DNA of 64,000 nucleotides from Bufo bufo (taxonomy: Eukaryota; Chordata; Amphibia; Anura; Bufonidae): positions 337,931,010 through 337,995,009 of the forward strand of contig NC_053392.1 in the NCBI RefSeq assembly GCF_905171765.1. Direction: 5' to 3'. A model generated the notes under the pieces. That model ran no database searches and was not told the origin of the DNA. It worked only from the letters and a program-made list of their open reading frames with translations. Below, in pieces: positions 1-10,496 of the stretch. The first letter of the stretch is position 1. Each line of letters opens with the position of its first letter. The position numbers were made by a program, and so were the translations under genes.

Positions 1-17
1 CTTTTTTGTCTTGGGTG

Positions 18-18
<1 letters not shown>

Positions 19-115
<97 letters not shown>

Positions 116-153
116 ATACATATACACATACATATACACACACACACACACAC
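19..153. repeat. (TA)n then (CA)n microsatellite
   Basis: About 45 uninterrupted TA units pass through a short TGTGTATACATA transition into a CA run. This is a simple-sequence tract with no coding content. Its length may be mis-assembled. Confidence 0.97.
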
Positions 154-498
154 AATCCAATGAAGCTCTTGTACCATAGTCATAAAGCATCTAGCTGCCA
201 CAATTTGTACATTTAAATCACAATAGGCCAATTTTACAGGAGTGTTCCATCTGGGAAACATGTTCCGCGTGATGGTTGCATTTCCCAAACTGAACACTGC
301 TCCGCTGACCTGTACTCACAGCTCTTCTGTACTGTACCGATATAAAGCCATGATTACAGTACATAAGAACCGCAGTCGGGCAGGAACTCCATTCATTAAG
401 ATATTAAGATGTTGTGCGTTACAGTCACAGGAGCAGTGTTCGGGGTGGGAAATTCAGCCCTCACGCAGAGAAAGTTTTCCCGACCAAACACACTCAGG

Positions 499-834
499 TG
501 AAACTAGACATAGGCCTTTTTCAGATGAGCATGTCCTGTGCGGAAATCACACTCTGTGTGGGAGTGTTATTTCCCATTATGGACACTGCTTATTTCACAG
601 GACCGCACAGCATTAAAATGATTTATAATACAGTGTGTCTCTGCATGACCTTATTTGTACCGTCAGTATAATTCTGTAGAAATGAGGTCAGGCAGAGACA
701 CACAGCATTATAAATCATCATACTGCCGTGTGATCCTGTGAAACGAGCATTGCCATAATGGGAAATCATGCTCTCACACAAAGCGTATTTTCCGCATTCC
801 TGCTCGTCTGAAAGAGGCCTACGGCTAGTTTCAC
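499..834. repeat. Foldback MITE
   Basis: The left half (from GTGAAACTAGACATAGGCCT) is the imperfect reverse complement of the right half (ending AGGCCTACGGCTAGTTTCAC). The arms are about 150 bp and meet near 665. Short ORFs inside it are by-products of the palindrome. A non-autonomous DNA transposon is the likely origin; the superfamily is unclear because no clean target duplication was seen. Confidence 0.75.
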
Positions 835-1462
835 ACGAGCTGATCGGCAGGGGTGATAAGCGTCGGACCCCCTGCTGATCTTGATCACCAATCCTGAGCA
901 TAGGTCCTCAAAATTAAACATCCAGAAAACCCCTTGCCAAAAGAGAAAGATTTTGCAAAGATATCCGATTAAACGGAATACTATTAAAGAGCAAAAATTC
1001 CTCTCCGATACCCTATCAGCCTTCAATAGAGGACAGCATTTTCACTTTCAAACCTCTCTTTATACTTATAGAAAACGACTCCTCATTCAAGGTGAGAGTA
1101 ATTTACTGAGTAAATGTTTAAGTAGTTTTCTTATCTCAGCAGCTATCTCTGGTGTACCAGTGACCTGTGTGGACATTCAGATAAAAAGAATACATTGCAC
1201 ACCAGAAACAGGAATAAAAGAAAGGCAAACAGGTGGAGAAACAAAAACTAAACAATCATGCAAGAATCAAGACAGTGCACCTAGATCTAGTAGACCGGCC
1301 TGCAGATCTCATCTACACGACAGGCCAAACAAATTACTGACACAGTCAACAAACGGGACAAATCAGCTCACGTAGATTGCGCCTGTTCAAGGTTTACCTG
1401 TGAATCGGCCACGCTGTGCCTGGGAGTGGAGCTGAGCAAAAACTGCAGGACAGCCCTGAATC
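835..1462. other. Interval with no recognised gene
   Basis: This is AT-rich sequence after the foldback. A + strand ORF of 164 codons (881-1375) has low-complexity composition and no recognisable domain. I do not call it a gene. Confidence 0.5.
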
Positions 1463-1681
1463 GGTACAGGGAGGAGGAGACGCCAGGGTTTCTCATTGGG
1501 CGCCTCCTTCTCCCTGGCAGTGCCGCGATCCAATCACAGCAGAGAGCGTCACAGCCAGGGAGAAAAAAAAAAGCTCACCTTCTCCCTGGCTCTGATGCTC
1601 TCCCCTGTGATTGGATCGCGGCACAGCCAGGGAGAAGGAGACGCCCAATGAGAACCCCTGGCGTCTCCTCCTCCCTGTACC
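1463..1681. repeat. Foldback element, about 100-bp arms
   Basis: GGTACAGGGAGGAGGAGACG at the left is repeated as its reverse complement at the right. The arms share inner blocks such as CCGCGATCCAATCACA and TTCTCCCTGGC, and a poly-A loop near 1565 marks the centre. Flanking CTGAGCA/TGCTCAG extends the symmetry. Likely a MITE or snapback repeat. Confidence 0.75.
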
Positions 1682-2798
1682 GCTGCTCAGTATTAACATA
1701 CTGAGCAGGAAAACTGCAGGGGGCACAGCGGGGCATAGGAGCGATATTTGAAAAAAAACAGGCAGGGTGGTAGCATCAGCGGGGACTACCTCGCAAGTAA
1801 AAGGTATTTATCTAAACTAAAAAAAAAAAAAAACATGAAAGGCCCCTTTTTAAAACCTGCTCCTCATTTCAGACTATATGGGTGTGTTCCTCCCAGTAAT
1901 ACACACTGGATCTGTGTGTCCAGGATGTTGCTGCCTTCCCCTGCAAACTACCTTGTGCATGCTTTCCTCCCTATCTACAGCCTATGTGAGCTGCCCTTCT
2001 TGAAATGTTCCCCGCTCTCCACACTAATTTGCTGTATACAACATCCCCCTCGATGCCACTATCTGTAGAAAAGCGAGAAGGAAGGTGAAAATCAAAGAGA
2101 GCTGTCAGGAACAGGAACAGTGCTCTGACAGATTTATGTCAGATTCAGAAGCACCAGCAGCGAAGGACTTACACGCGCTCTGCGGAAACAAAACAGTAGG
2201 AATTTTTGACTGAAGAATATTTAGAAAATTGCTTCATTTTGCATTTCGGAAGTAAATGAACTATAACAAAAAAAAATAATAAAAAAATAAAAAAAAATCA
2301 TGAAAAAGTGTCCAGAGCCTACAATTACAGCAATAACGCAATATACAGCAACATATAGAAATGATAAGTCCACATGTAAAACCATTCCCTGTAGTGTATG
2401 CCCCTGGTATCACATAATATTCCAAAGCTAGATGAATGGGGTAAATGGACCCACGTATTGCTAGTTCTACAGGACATCCAGAAAAATACATCCATCCCAT
2501 GATCACTAGCTTACTGCACATATCTTTGCATCACACAGTAGATACATGTGAATGATCTTGGTAGCTTTGTATGAACCTTTATTTCCCAAGTTGCATATTG
2601 ATAAGAGAATTCTACCCTGGCAACTATTTTTATATTGTTCTAATGCATCTAAAATGAAAAAGAAAACGAAAAAAGAGAGCAAAAATCTATCGTTTTGTGT
2701 CTACAGCTCCTATGAAGAGCTACAAGTCTCCATGGTAACAAACTACAAATACTGAATAGTCTGCTCCAGTAATCATATCACCATCCATCCGTCTCTCA
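1682..2798. other. Interval with no recognised gene
   Basis: AT-rich, with several A homopolymers (around 1820 and 2270). Nothing beyond short ORFs was recognised on either strand. Confidence 0.5.
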
Positions 2799-3077
2799 GG
2801 GCTCATGCACACAAACTTATTTTTTGCGGCCCATAGGCAGAACCATCCGCAAAAAAATTGGAACTGACTCCGTGTGCATTCCGTATCCGTATGTCCGCAA
2901 GTCCGTTCCACAAAAAAAAAAAAAACAACGTCCTATTCTTGTCCGTTTTGCGGACAAGGACTGGCATTGTTACAATGGATGTGCAGAAAAAAAACGGATG
3001 TAACATGGATGTCATTTTTTTTTTGCGGATCCGTGTTCTGCGGACCGCAAAAAACATACGGTCGTGTGCATGAGCTC
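2799..3077. repeat. Harbinger-like foldback MITE
   Basis: The ends GGGCTCATGCACACAAAC and GGTCGTGTGCATGAGCTC are inverted. The interior has several GCGGAC/GTCCGC palindromic blocks around an A-rich centre. Its ends match the GGCCTCATGCACACG family seen repeatedly in this window, some copies of which are flanked by TTA or TAA. The superfamily call rests on that 3-bp TWA duplication and is inference. Confidence 0.7.
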
Positions 3078-3087
3078 TTACAGCTTG

Positions 3088-3573
3088 TTAAAGGGAACCT
3101 GTCATCAACTTTATGCTGCCCATACTAACGGCAGTATAAAGTAGAGACAGGTGAGTTGATTTCAGCGGTCTGTCATTTATAAGTTAAAAGTAAGTGGTTG
3201 CCGAGAACCAACATCACAATCATTGCAGACTGGACCTGGAAAAGAGTCCCGGCCACCTGAGAAGAGTCATGGTTATTCAGGAATTCTTGCTCTCCCCGAC
3301 AGTCTTCTACCTAGTTTTCTCCCTTTCTCTCTAGGAGAGAACTGCCAACCATCAGCAGATGGGCAGGAGAGCAGGAGATTATGAATAACCGTGACTCTTC
3401 TCAAGTAGATTTGACTCTTTTCAAGCCCTGTGCTGCGATGATTGTGATGCTGGTTCTCGGCAACCACTTACTTTTAGCTCATGAGTGACACACCGCTGAA
3501 ATCAGCATTTCTGTCACTACTTTATTCTGCCCTCAGTGAGGTCAGCATAACGTTGATGACAGGTTCCCTTTAA
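3088..3573. repeat. TTAA-bounded foldback MITE
   Basis: The element starts TTAAAGGGAACCTGTCATCA and ends as its near reverse complement, with TTAA on both sides. The internal arms also pair, for example AAGTAAGTGGTTGCCGAGAA and its partner near 3460. A TTAA target is the hallmark of piggyBac-type elements, so a non-autonomous piggyBac-like MITE is inferred. Confidence 0.75.
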
Positions 3574-4127
3574 GGGTCCTTTTACACAAAACAATATCCT
3601 GATTGTAACAAGTGGCGATCGACGATATAGCAATGGATTGATGCTCGTTTAGCTCCATTTAGAGCACAGAGCACCCATCGTGATTGTACGTCATCATACA
3701 TTCCCGTTTATACAGGGCTATATTCTGCTGACGATGACTTTAATGTCCACATAAAAGATGTGATCGATGACAACTTGCACATGGGAACACGATAATTGGC
3801 CCATGTAAATGGGAAGAGATAAGCGTATGACTGCAGGATCAGACTACATCAGATTTGCTAGTAGTCTGTTACCATGGAAACACAAATATGCATTTTAATA
3901 CACTAGAGCAATACAATTAGTTGAAAATGTGTACAAGCCTTTTAAAGCTTAGGGGCACTTTAAGAATATTTCACTTGTTATGTCTATGTAGCTAAAATAA
4001 AGTCAAAACAGGACATAGTGCATAGCGTGGTGAACAAGCTGCTTGCATTATCCAGCTCTTCCTGTTAACGATGAGCCGTAATTATCACATATACGGCTTC
4101 CAAGTTCCATGCGCATTATAAATTTAA
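3574..4127. other. Degraded repeat fragment, no gene
   Basis: Contains fragments resembling anuran MITEs (for example GATCGACGATATAGCAATGG near 3615) and AT-rich sequence. No coding region is supported. Confidence 0.4.
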
Positions 4128-4409
4128 GGACTCCTGCACATGACCATTTTCAGTCGTGCCCTATCTGTATTTTTTTTGTGGATGGCACACTGACCCATTC
4201 TTGTTTATGGGGCCATGCACACAGTCATATTTTTGGCTGATCCATGTGGCTATTTGGCAAGTTATAAAACGCGTCCTATTTACCATATTGCGGATGAGAA
4301 TAGTCATTTCTATCGATGGAAGTGAGACAAATACGTAAAACACGTGTTTGTATTATGCAGAGCCATTTTCTGCGGACTGAAATACGGACACGGCTGAGTG
4401 CATGAGGAC
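4128..4409. repeat. Diverged Harbinger-like MITE
   Basis: Preceded by TAA and followed by TTA. The ends GGACTCCTGCACATGACC and GCTGAGTGCATGAGGAC are inverted, and the interior resembles the element at 2,799-3,077. It is older and more diverged than the other members. Confidence 0.55.
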
Positions 4410-4539
4410 TTACTATTATGATAGCGTGCAACACAATATAAAATCAAATGAACCACAAACATTTTATAATACAATGTAGCTCTCTCTCTGATTAGATAGA
4501 TAGATTCAGAGCCCATCTTCATAGCAGCAGTCCCAGCTC

Positions 4540-5195
4540 CTACCATAACAAAGCCTTGCTACACCAAGAAGCCCCAGAAAAACAAAGCACCCTGCAACAA
4601 GTCACCCAAACCCAGCCTGCCCAAGCCACCAACCAATATAGCCTGACAAAGGGCGAAATCCAGAGGACGATACACAAGATCAAAGAAGCGTATATTAGCG
4701 TCTGGAGAAACGACATCCGAACATCACAGAAGCTGACAGTATACCATAGCCTGCAGAGGGAGTACAAACTAGCCCCATATCAGGAGAAACTCCCCAATCC
4801 AAGAGACCGACAGATCCTGAGCCGGTACAGACTGAGCGCCCACAGCCTGCTCATTGAATCCAGGCATCACCGACAGAGGTACATGCCCAAGGAGAGCAGA
4901 CTGTGCCAGCAGTGCGACCAGGAGGCCGTGGACGATGAGGCTCATTTCCTGCTGCGGTGCCCCAAATACTCAGCAGTGAGGGAGACTGTCTGATCTCTGC
5001 CCAGACTTCACCTCCATGGAGGAGGAAGAGAGACTCTCCATACTGCTGGGGGAAGAGGAGAAATAGACTGATATACCATGGACTCCTATATCCCCACCCT
5101 GTATATGTCCCCAACCCTACACAATTATTTCCCACTTGCTTTGGCAATGCTAAAATGTATTTAGTCCTGCCAATAAAGCTTATTTGATTTGATTA
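4540..5195 (+). mobile_element. LINE 3' end with reverse-transcriptase C-terminal fragment
   Basis: A 145-codon ORF (4,556-4,993) has the zinc-binding tail found after reverse transcriptase in several non-LTR retrotransposons. It shows RYRLSAHSLLIESRHHRQ followed by CQQC and HFLLRCPKY, a CX2C...H...C pattern. A stop follows, then a short 3' UTR ending AATAAAGCTTATTTGATTTG before a GATA microsatellite, which fits LINE 3' tails ending in short repeats. Only the 3' end survives and no catalytic RT motifs are present, so it is dead. The exact clade is uncertain. Confidence 0.7.
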
Positions 5196-5197
5196 GA

Positions 5198-5240
5198 TAT
5201 ATAGATAGATAGATAGATAGATAGATAGAGATAGATAGAT
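5198..5240. repeat. (GATA)n microsatellite
   Basis: About ten ATAG units directly follow the LINE 3' tail and may be an extension of it. Confidence 0.9.
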
Positions 5241-6429
5241 TCAGCATTATCCAGAAGGGCAGCATAGTGCGACATACAAATCAGCGTGACAATCAAAGCT
5301 TCCAATTTACATAGAGTCACTAAATAGAAGACATTTGACTAAATATCTGTGCTCGGAGCAGTGAACCGCATATGCAGAGTCAGTGATGCTTGACGGACGG
5401 ACAGCTGAGACATACAGACATATAGTAGCAGCCATACAATGCATTTCGTCCCACCAGTCCAGAGATCAGCATTCATTCTAATGGATGCGGCACAGCTCAC
5501 TTCACGACTGTCATGCAATGGAATTCTTAAAGGGATCATTTACATATTCAAACTAAACCTGCGCCAGGGGAGAAAACGCGCAGGCTTCAATGCTTCGCAG
5601 TCAGCGCCTCAATCGTTAAGGGAGACAATACCGCACGGTATCAGCGATTACAAGAGGCGTCTGATCATGGCTTCCTACTTCTGTGCAGGTGCGAGGTTCT
5701 TCCATCTTGTCACTGGCATCTCTAGCACAATCCCGTGGAATCCACTAACAATGCACAGGATACCAGCGAGGGCCACCCCCTCCTCTTCCAGGAAGAATGG
5801 GCAGGTGGGGGTGGGTGAGCGAAAGAGGCTCGGATACCAGAGCAGGCTTATGACACAGCGATATTTAGATGCCGGGCACACACCTTGCCTGCGCACACAT
5901 GTACATGGGCAGATGCCGCTGCCTGCGGTGCGTGCACTCGCCTAGCACGATCCATCGTTATTTATGATTCCTAGACTTATGGTTAGACCTTCATTTTGCA
6001 CGATCCACAGAGGACGATTACGCTGTAAGGTATCCTACAGGGATCCAAGCCAACGCTTCGGAAAACCCGTCCATGCGGACGGCACACAGCACGCAAGAGC
6101 CAAATACCAACAGAAGTGGCCGTCGTGTCGCTTACCTGGATTACACCACACGACCTAACATCAGTCCATTTCCTACGAAGCCGCATAAGTGCCCAGTGTG
6201 TACCTACAGGGCATCTGACGGGCGTCTAGGAATGTTCATGGTGCCATTCAAGAATGATTATATAATAAACACATAGATCCTCAGTGTAATACTGATGCCG
6301 TATCTGACAAACATCACAAGAAACAAGAAAATGATGATAGATATGAGATAGATAATGAATGTGTGATCAGGGAATCTCCATGTACTGCACATGGCATGAA
6401 ATGTGCTAGCTGCCAGCCACAGCCATGAC
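5241..6429. other. Largely single-copy interval, no confirmed gene
   Basis: Several medium ORFs occur on both strands. The most notable is a minus-strand stretch (5,675-5,896) whose C-terminal half is hydrophobic (VALAGILCIVSGFHGIVLE) and preceded by a pyrimidine-rich tract. No family was recognised, and splice signals are not convincing enough to call an exon. Confidence 0.35.
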
Positions 6430-7030
6430 AAGGAATTCTGCATCCACCTGGCAGCGGCCTGAGCATTCCGCCGGTGGCACACACAACACGGGACGAGCAG
6501 AAGACGGTACCTACAGGCAGGGCTGGAGCGGGATCTGGGGGCTGCTCACTCGCCGCTCATCCTCCTCTGCCTCTGGGGTGGCGCTCCTCGGGGGTCACGT
6601 GGACCGGCTCACCAGCTGCGCCCCATCTCTGACCCCGTTGTCACGGACCGTCCACGATGACTCAAGGACAACAAACAAGGAAGGCGAGGGACCGAGGCGC
6701 TCGCCTGCCCTGCAGCAGGGCCAGCAGACTGTGAGGACTAGAGAGGGCGGGGACAGGTCACCAGCGGGAGAAAGGGGGGGACAGGACGCAGGAATGGCCG
6801 GCGCACGGCCACTCTCCTCACATAGCTCACTGCCTTGTGCTCCTGGGAAGCGGGGCTGCTGACATGGCGGGGGCTCTGTGTCGCCGCTGTAGGGACGTGG
6901 GCAGAGCGGGGCGGAGGATGTTCTGCGCCGAACAGTCCACCCCTCCTGGCGCTGGATGGTGCAGTCCATCAAGCCGCAGTCAACGCTGGTGTATCCAGTG
7001 CAGGTTACCGTCACTGCTTGTATATGAACC
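6430..7030. promoter_or_regulatory. GC/CpG-rich patch, possible host promoter or first exon
   Basis: This stretch is clearly richer in G+C and CpG by eye than its surroundings and lacks the palindromes of the neighbouring MITEs. A + strand ATG at 6,864 in a good context (GACATGGCGG) opens a frame with an Arg/Cys/Ala-rich start like a mitochondrial presequence, stopping at 7,094. A competing minus-strand ORF (6,595-7,014) covers the same bases. Neither protein is recognised. It may be a CpG island of an unseen gene, possibly a distal promoter, or chance. Confidence 0.35.
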
Positions 7031-7255
7031 TATAGCAATACCTGTGGTGAGCAGCAGTCCAGGCTGTCATGGAGGCCGCTCTGAGTCTACTTGATGTAAG
7101 GGGCTGCCATGGACTCATCTAGTAGATGCTCGGACTGGCCCACAGGGTACAGGTGAATCCCCCGGAGGGCCCCTGAGCAAGGTGGCCCCTAGTCTCCCAC
7201 CCCCTACACAAGTGGCACATAACACAGTAGACTTACTGCCCTACATACATATAAT

Positions 7256-7356
7256 AAAGGGGTTGTCCGGGTTCAGAGCTGAACTGCTCCGATGCTCGTC
7301 AGGGGGGCTGCCGGGGTGAAAATGGAGGTATGGCTGAACCCGGACAACCCCTTTAA
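7256..7356. repeat. Short palindromic MITE remnant
   Basis: AAAGGGGTTGTCCGGGTTCA and its reverse complement lie 60 bp apart, and the right end is followed by TTAA-type sequence (CTTTAAA). The ends match TTAA-bounded MITEs elsewhere in the window. Confidence 0.7.
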
Positions 7357-7731
7357 ATGCACAGCACCTCTACCAGCCTATGTTCATATACAAAAACGTG
7401 ATTATTAAAGAAACTCTCCAGTTTATTATTATAGACACGATCAGATAGCGGAGATGACTTCTAGGTATAGAGGAAAGCTGCCAGTATTCTCTTTTCCCCA
7501 GGACCTTCCTTCTCAAAGGTACTGCAGGGACCCCCACATTCAGTCATCTGGTAGCATATTGCTGCTGTGTGAGTACGTAATATTTGAATGTATACGGTGG
7601 GCCCTAGGCACCCCAGTCCAACACTGTGCTCACATTTTACCCTTTGAAGACCAGGCCATTACTGGATTTGAGGGCTAAACATTTATTTATTTTTTTGCCT
7701 TTTTTTTTTTTTTTATATATAGGGAAACGTA

Positions 7732-8215
7732 GGCCTCTTCCACACGAGCGTGACGGATTGGCTCCGGATGCGTTCAGGGTGCGTTCAGTGAAACTCGCAC
7801 CATTTTGTAAGCAAGTTCAGTCAGTTTTGTCTGTGATTGCGTTCAGTTGTTCAGTTTTTTCCGCGCAGGTGCAATGCGTTTTGATGCGTTTTTCAAGCGC
7901 GTGATAAAAAGCTGAAGGTTTACAAACAACATCTCTTAGCAACCATCAGTGAAAAACGCATCGCACCCGCACTTGCTTCCGGATGCAAGGCGTTTTGCAC
8001 TGAAGCCCCATTCACTTCTATGGGGCCAGGGCTGCGTGAAAAACGCAGAATATAGAACATGCTGCGTTTTTCACGCAAAGCAGAACTGATGCGTGAAAAA
8101 AAACGCTCATGTACACAGACCCATTGAAATGAATGGGTCAGGATTCAGTGCGGGTGCTATGCGCTAACGTCACGCATTGCACCCGCGCGGAAAACTCGCT
8201 CGTGTGAAAGGGGCC
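7732..8215. repeat. Harbinger-like MITE (CACACGAGCG type)
   Basis: The ends GGCCTCTTCCACACGAGCG and CGCTCGTGTGAAAGGGGCC are inverted, with TTA on the right and GTA on the left. The interior is a run of GATGCGTTTTT/AAAAACGCATC palindromes. It is related in its end segments to the element at 42,992-43,937. Confidence 0.75.
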
Positions 8216-8438
8216 TTACTGTATGAGGAGTCTTTTCAGGGCTAGTTGTACTTTCTTTTGGGTACATGTATGTTACTGATTAATACACCACGCAACAACA
8301 AAAAACTTTTCGTCTGCTACTGGGCAAAAACCATTTGTCCTATACTAAATCAAGTGTGCGGATTACAAATCCGAAGTCAGAATTGTTGTAACACGTCACA
8401 AAATTTTATTTTGCTATGCGTAAGTGTGCCTAAATGAA

Positions 8439-9055
8439 TTAAAGGGATTCTGTCACACCTTTTTACCCTATAGAGATGCGGACATGCACGGCTAGATCAC
8501 CGCTAGCATGTCTGCAATATACCTGCACCATATCTCTGAGTGGTTTTATTGAGTGTAAAAAATGATTTTCTATATATGTAAATTGTAAATCAGCCTGGTA
8601 AGGAGCCCAAGGGGCTGCACTAACCGTTCTGGAGCCCAGCCACACACCCCTGTGAAGGAGCCCAGCACCGCCTGTATCCAGGAATCTCCTCCTTGCTCAC
8701 AAAGTCAGATCGCCGTAATCTCGCTGTGCGTGAGCTCGCGCATGCGCAGTTCATTTCCTGAGGCTGATGCCAGCACAGGGAAGGAACACTATGCCGGCAC
8801 TGCGCATGCGCGAGCTTGCGCACCGCAAGATTACGGCGATCTGACTTCGTGAGCAAGGAGGAGATTCTTGGATACAGGCGTTGCAGGATACAGGGTTGAT
8901 TACCAGGCTGATTTACATATATATAAAATCATTTTTTACACTCAATAAAACCACATAAAGCTATAGGACAGGTATATTGCAGACATGCTAGCGGTGATCT
9001 AGCCGTGCATGTCCGCATCTCTATAGGGTAAAAAGAGGTGACAGAATCCCTTTAA
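8439..9055. repeat. TTAA-bounded foldback MITE
   Basis: TTAAAGGGATTCTGTCAC at the left and its reverse complement at the right are flanked by TTAA. The arms extend more than 200 bp (for example GATGCGGACATGCACGGCTA and its partner near 9,005) and close over a GCGCATGCGC-rich centre near 8,780. This is a well-preserved piggyBac-like MITE. Confidence 0.85.
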
Positions 9056-9302
9056 GCACTTGGAAAGCTTTGAATAATTTTGAACAGAATGAGTTTTACT
9101 CCAACAATTACCTGATCTACACCAAAGTTGCGTAGTAAACAGTGTATGAAAATGTAATGGAATAACAACATTTCAAAAAGTCTTGTTTTTCAGTTTAAAA
9201 GTCTTACTGCTAAAAGTGCTTCAGGCATCTGCTTTTGCGTTTGTGAACGGTCATATTTTCCTGTTGCAAAAACCAGCAGTAGTCCCCCATCATGTTGGGA
9301 TT

Positions 9303-9957
9303 CTAGCGGCCTTGATACCTGTCCTCCATTGTAGAAATATCTTTATGGAACCGCTCTCCATGTTCGTCACTTACGTGTCCCAAATTGGGTGGGAAAAAGT
9401 CAAGACGGGAATGTAAGAAATGCACTTTCAATGACATTCGGCAGCCTAGTTGCTCATATGCTGTAAGCATGTTGTCTACTAATTCAGCATAGTTAGCAGC
9501 TCGTCTGTTCCCAAGGAAGTTCTGCACTACTAGCACAAATGCATCCGAAACTGCAAGTTCCAGAGGGTTGAGTTTTGTTCTGGATGTGTCATCATGCAGT
9601 TTGTTGATTTCGGGGCCAATAAAAATTCCGGCCTTTATTTTAGCATCAGTTTTCAGTGTGCTAAACTTCTCCTTCAAATACTGGAAACCATTTCCATCAC
9701 GATCAAGTGCAATTTAAAAAAAATTCATTAAACCAAGTATAATGTGAAGTGGTGGAAGATAAACTTGAAGTGGATTGACCAGTGATTTGTGTTGTACATT
9801 GTACTGACCAACTGTGTGCTCGACTCTGAGAGGCCACTGTCTCATTTTGTAATGATTGTTGTCATCACGACTGTTTCATAGGCACAAGAAACATATATGC
9901 TTTGTGTACCCTAACTGTAGGCCAAGCAGCAGTGCTACCACTTTCAGGTCATTATCA
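9303..9957 (-). pseudogene. Remnant of an unnamed repeat-encoded protein family
   Basis: The minus strand encodes about 215 codons of one continuous similarity block: DLKVVALLLGLQLGYTKHI, then NNHYKMRQWPLR, QVYLPPLHIILGLM, IKAGIFIGPEINKL, FLGNRRAANYAELVDNML, and the end block SDEHGERFHKDISTMEDRYQG. From memory this FHQDI...RYQG block is typical of a widespread uncharacterised protein family in animals; its enzymology is unknown to me. Two in-frame stops break it: TGA in a codon following LCL near 9,880, and TAA following MNFF near 9,726. The upstream end is joined in frame to a Tc1 transposase fragment. The block is nonfunctional. Confidence 0.6.
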
Positions 9958-10490
9958 TGCTGCAACATGAGGTGATGGTCGTGGATGAATGGCACAACAA
10001 TGGGGCTCAGGATCTCGTCACGGTATCTCTGTGCATTCAAAATGCCATTAATAAAATGCACCTGTGTTTGTTGTCCATACCATACCGCCTGCCATACCAT
10101 AACGCCAGCGCCACCATGGGCACATCGATACAAAACGTTGACGCCAGCAAACCTCTCACCCACACGACGCCACACACGCTGTCTGCCATCTGCCCTCAAC
10201 AGTGAAAACCGTGACTCATCCGTGAACAGAACGCCTCTCCAACGTGCCAGACGCCATCGAATGTGAGTATTTGCCCACTCAAGTCGGTTACGACGACAAA
10301 CTGCAGTCAGGTCCAGACCCCGATAAGGACGACGAGCATGCAGATGAGCTTCCCTGAGACTGTTTCTGCAGAAATTCTTTGGTTATGCAAACCGATTGTT
10401 GCTGCAGCTGTCCGGGTGGCTGGTCTCAGACGATCATGGAGGTGAACATGCTGGTGTGGTTACACGTGGTCTGCGGTTGTGAGGCCGGTT
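9958..10490 (-). pseudogene. Tc1-like transposase fragment
   Basis: The minus-strand order is a paired-type N-terminal remnant (RRPRVTTPA), REAHLHARRPYRG, NRLEWANTHIRW, FTDESRFSLL with the first catalytic Asp, VMVWQ, and the second Asp in LQHDN. The protein is cut exactly there, where the conserved Ala-Arg-Pro-His should follow, and another repeat begins. A frameshift near 10,370 separates the helix-turn-helix side from the catalytic side. The third catalytic residue is absent, so the fragment cannot be active. Confidence 0.85.
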
Positions 10491-10496
10491 AGATGC

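Noticed and set aside
881..1375. 164-codon + strand ORF
   Set aside because: Low-complexity Lys/Thr/Ser-rich composition, no domain, no splice or promoter context.
5439..5945. 168-codon + strand ORF
   Set aside because: No recognisable domain and unconvincing codon context; listed only as part of an unannotated interval.
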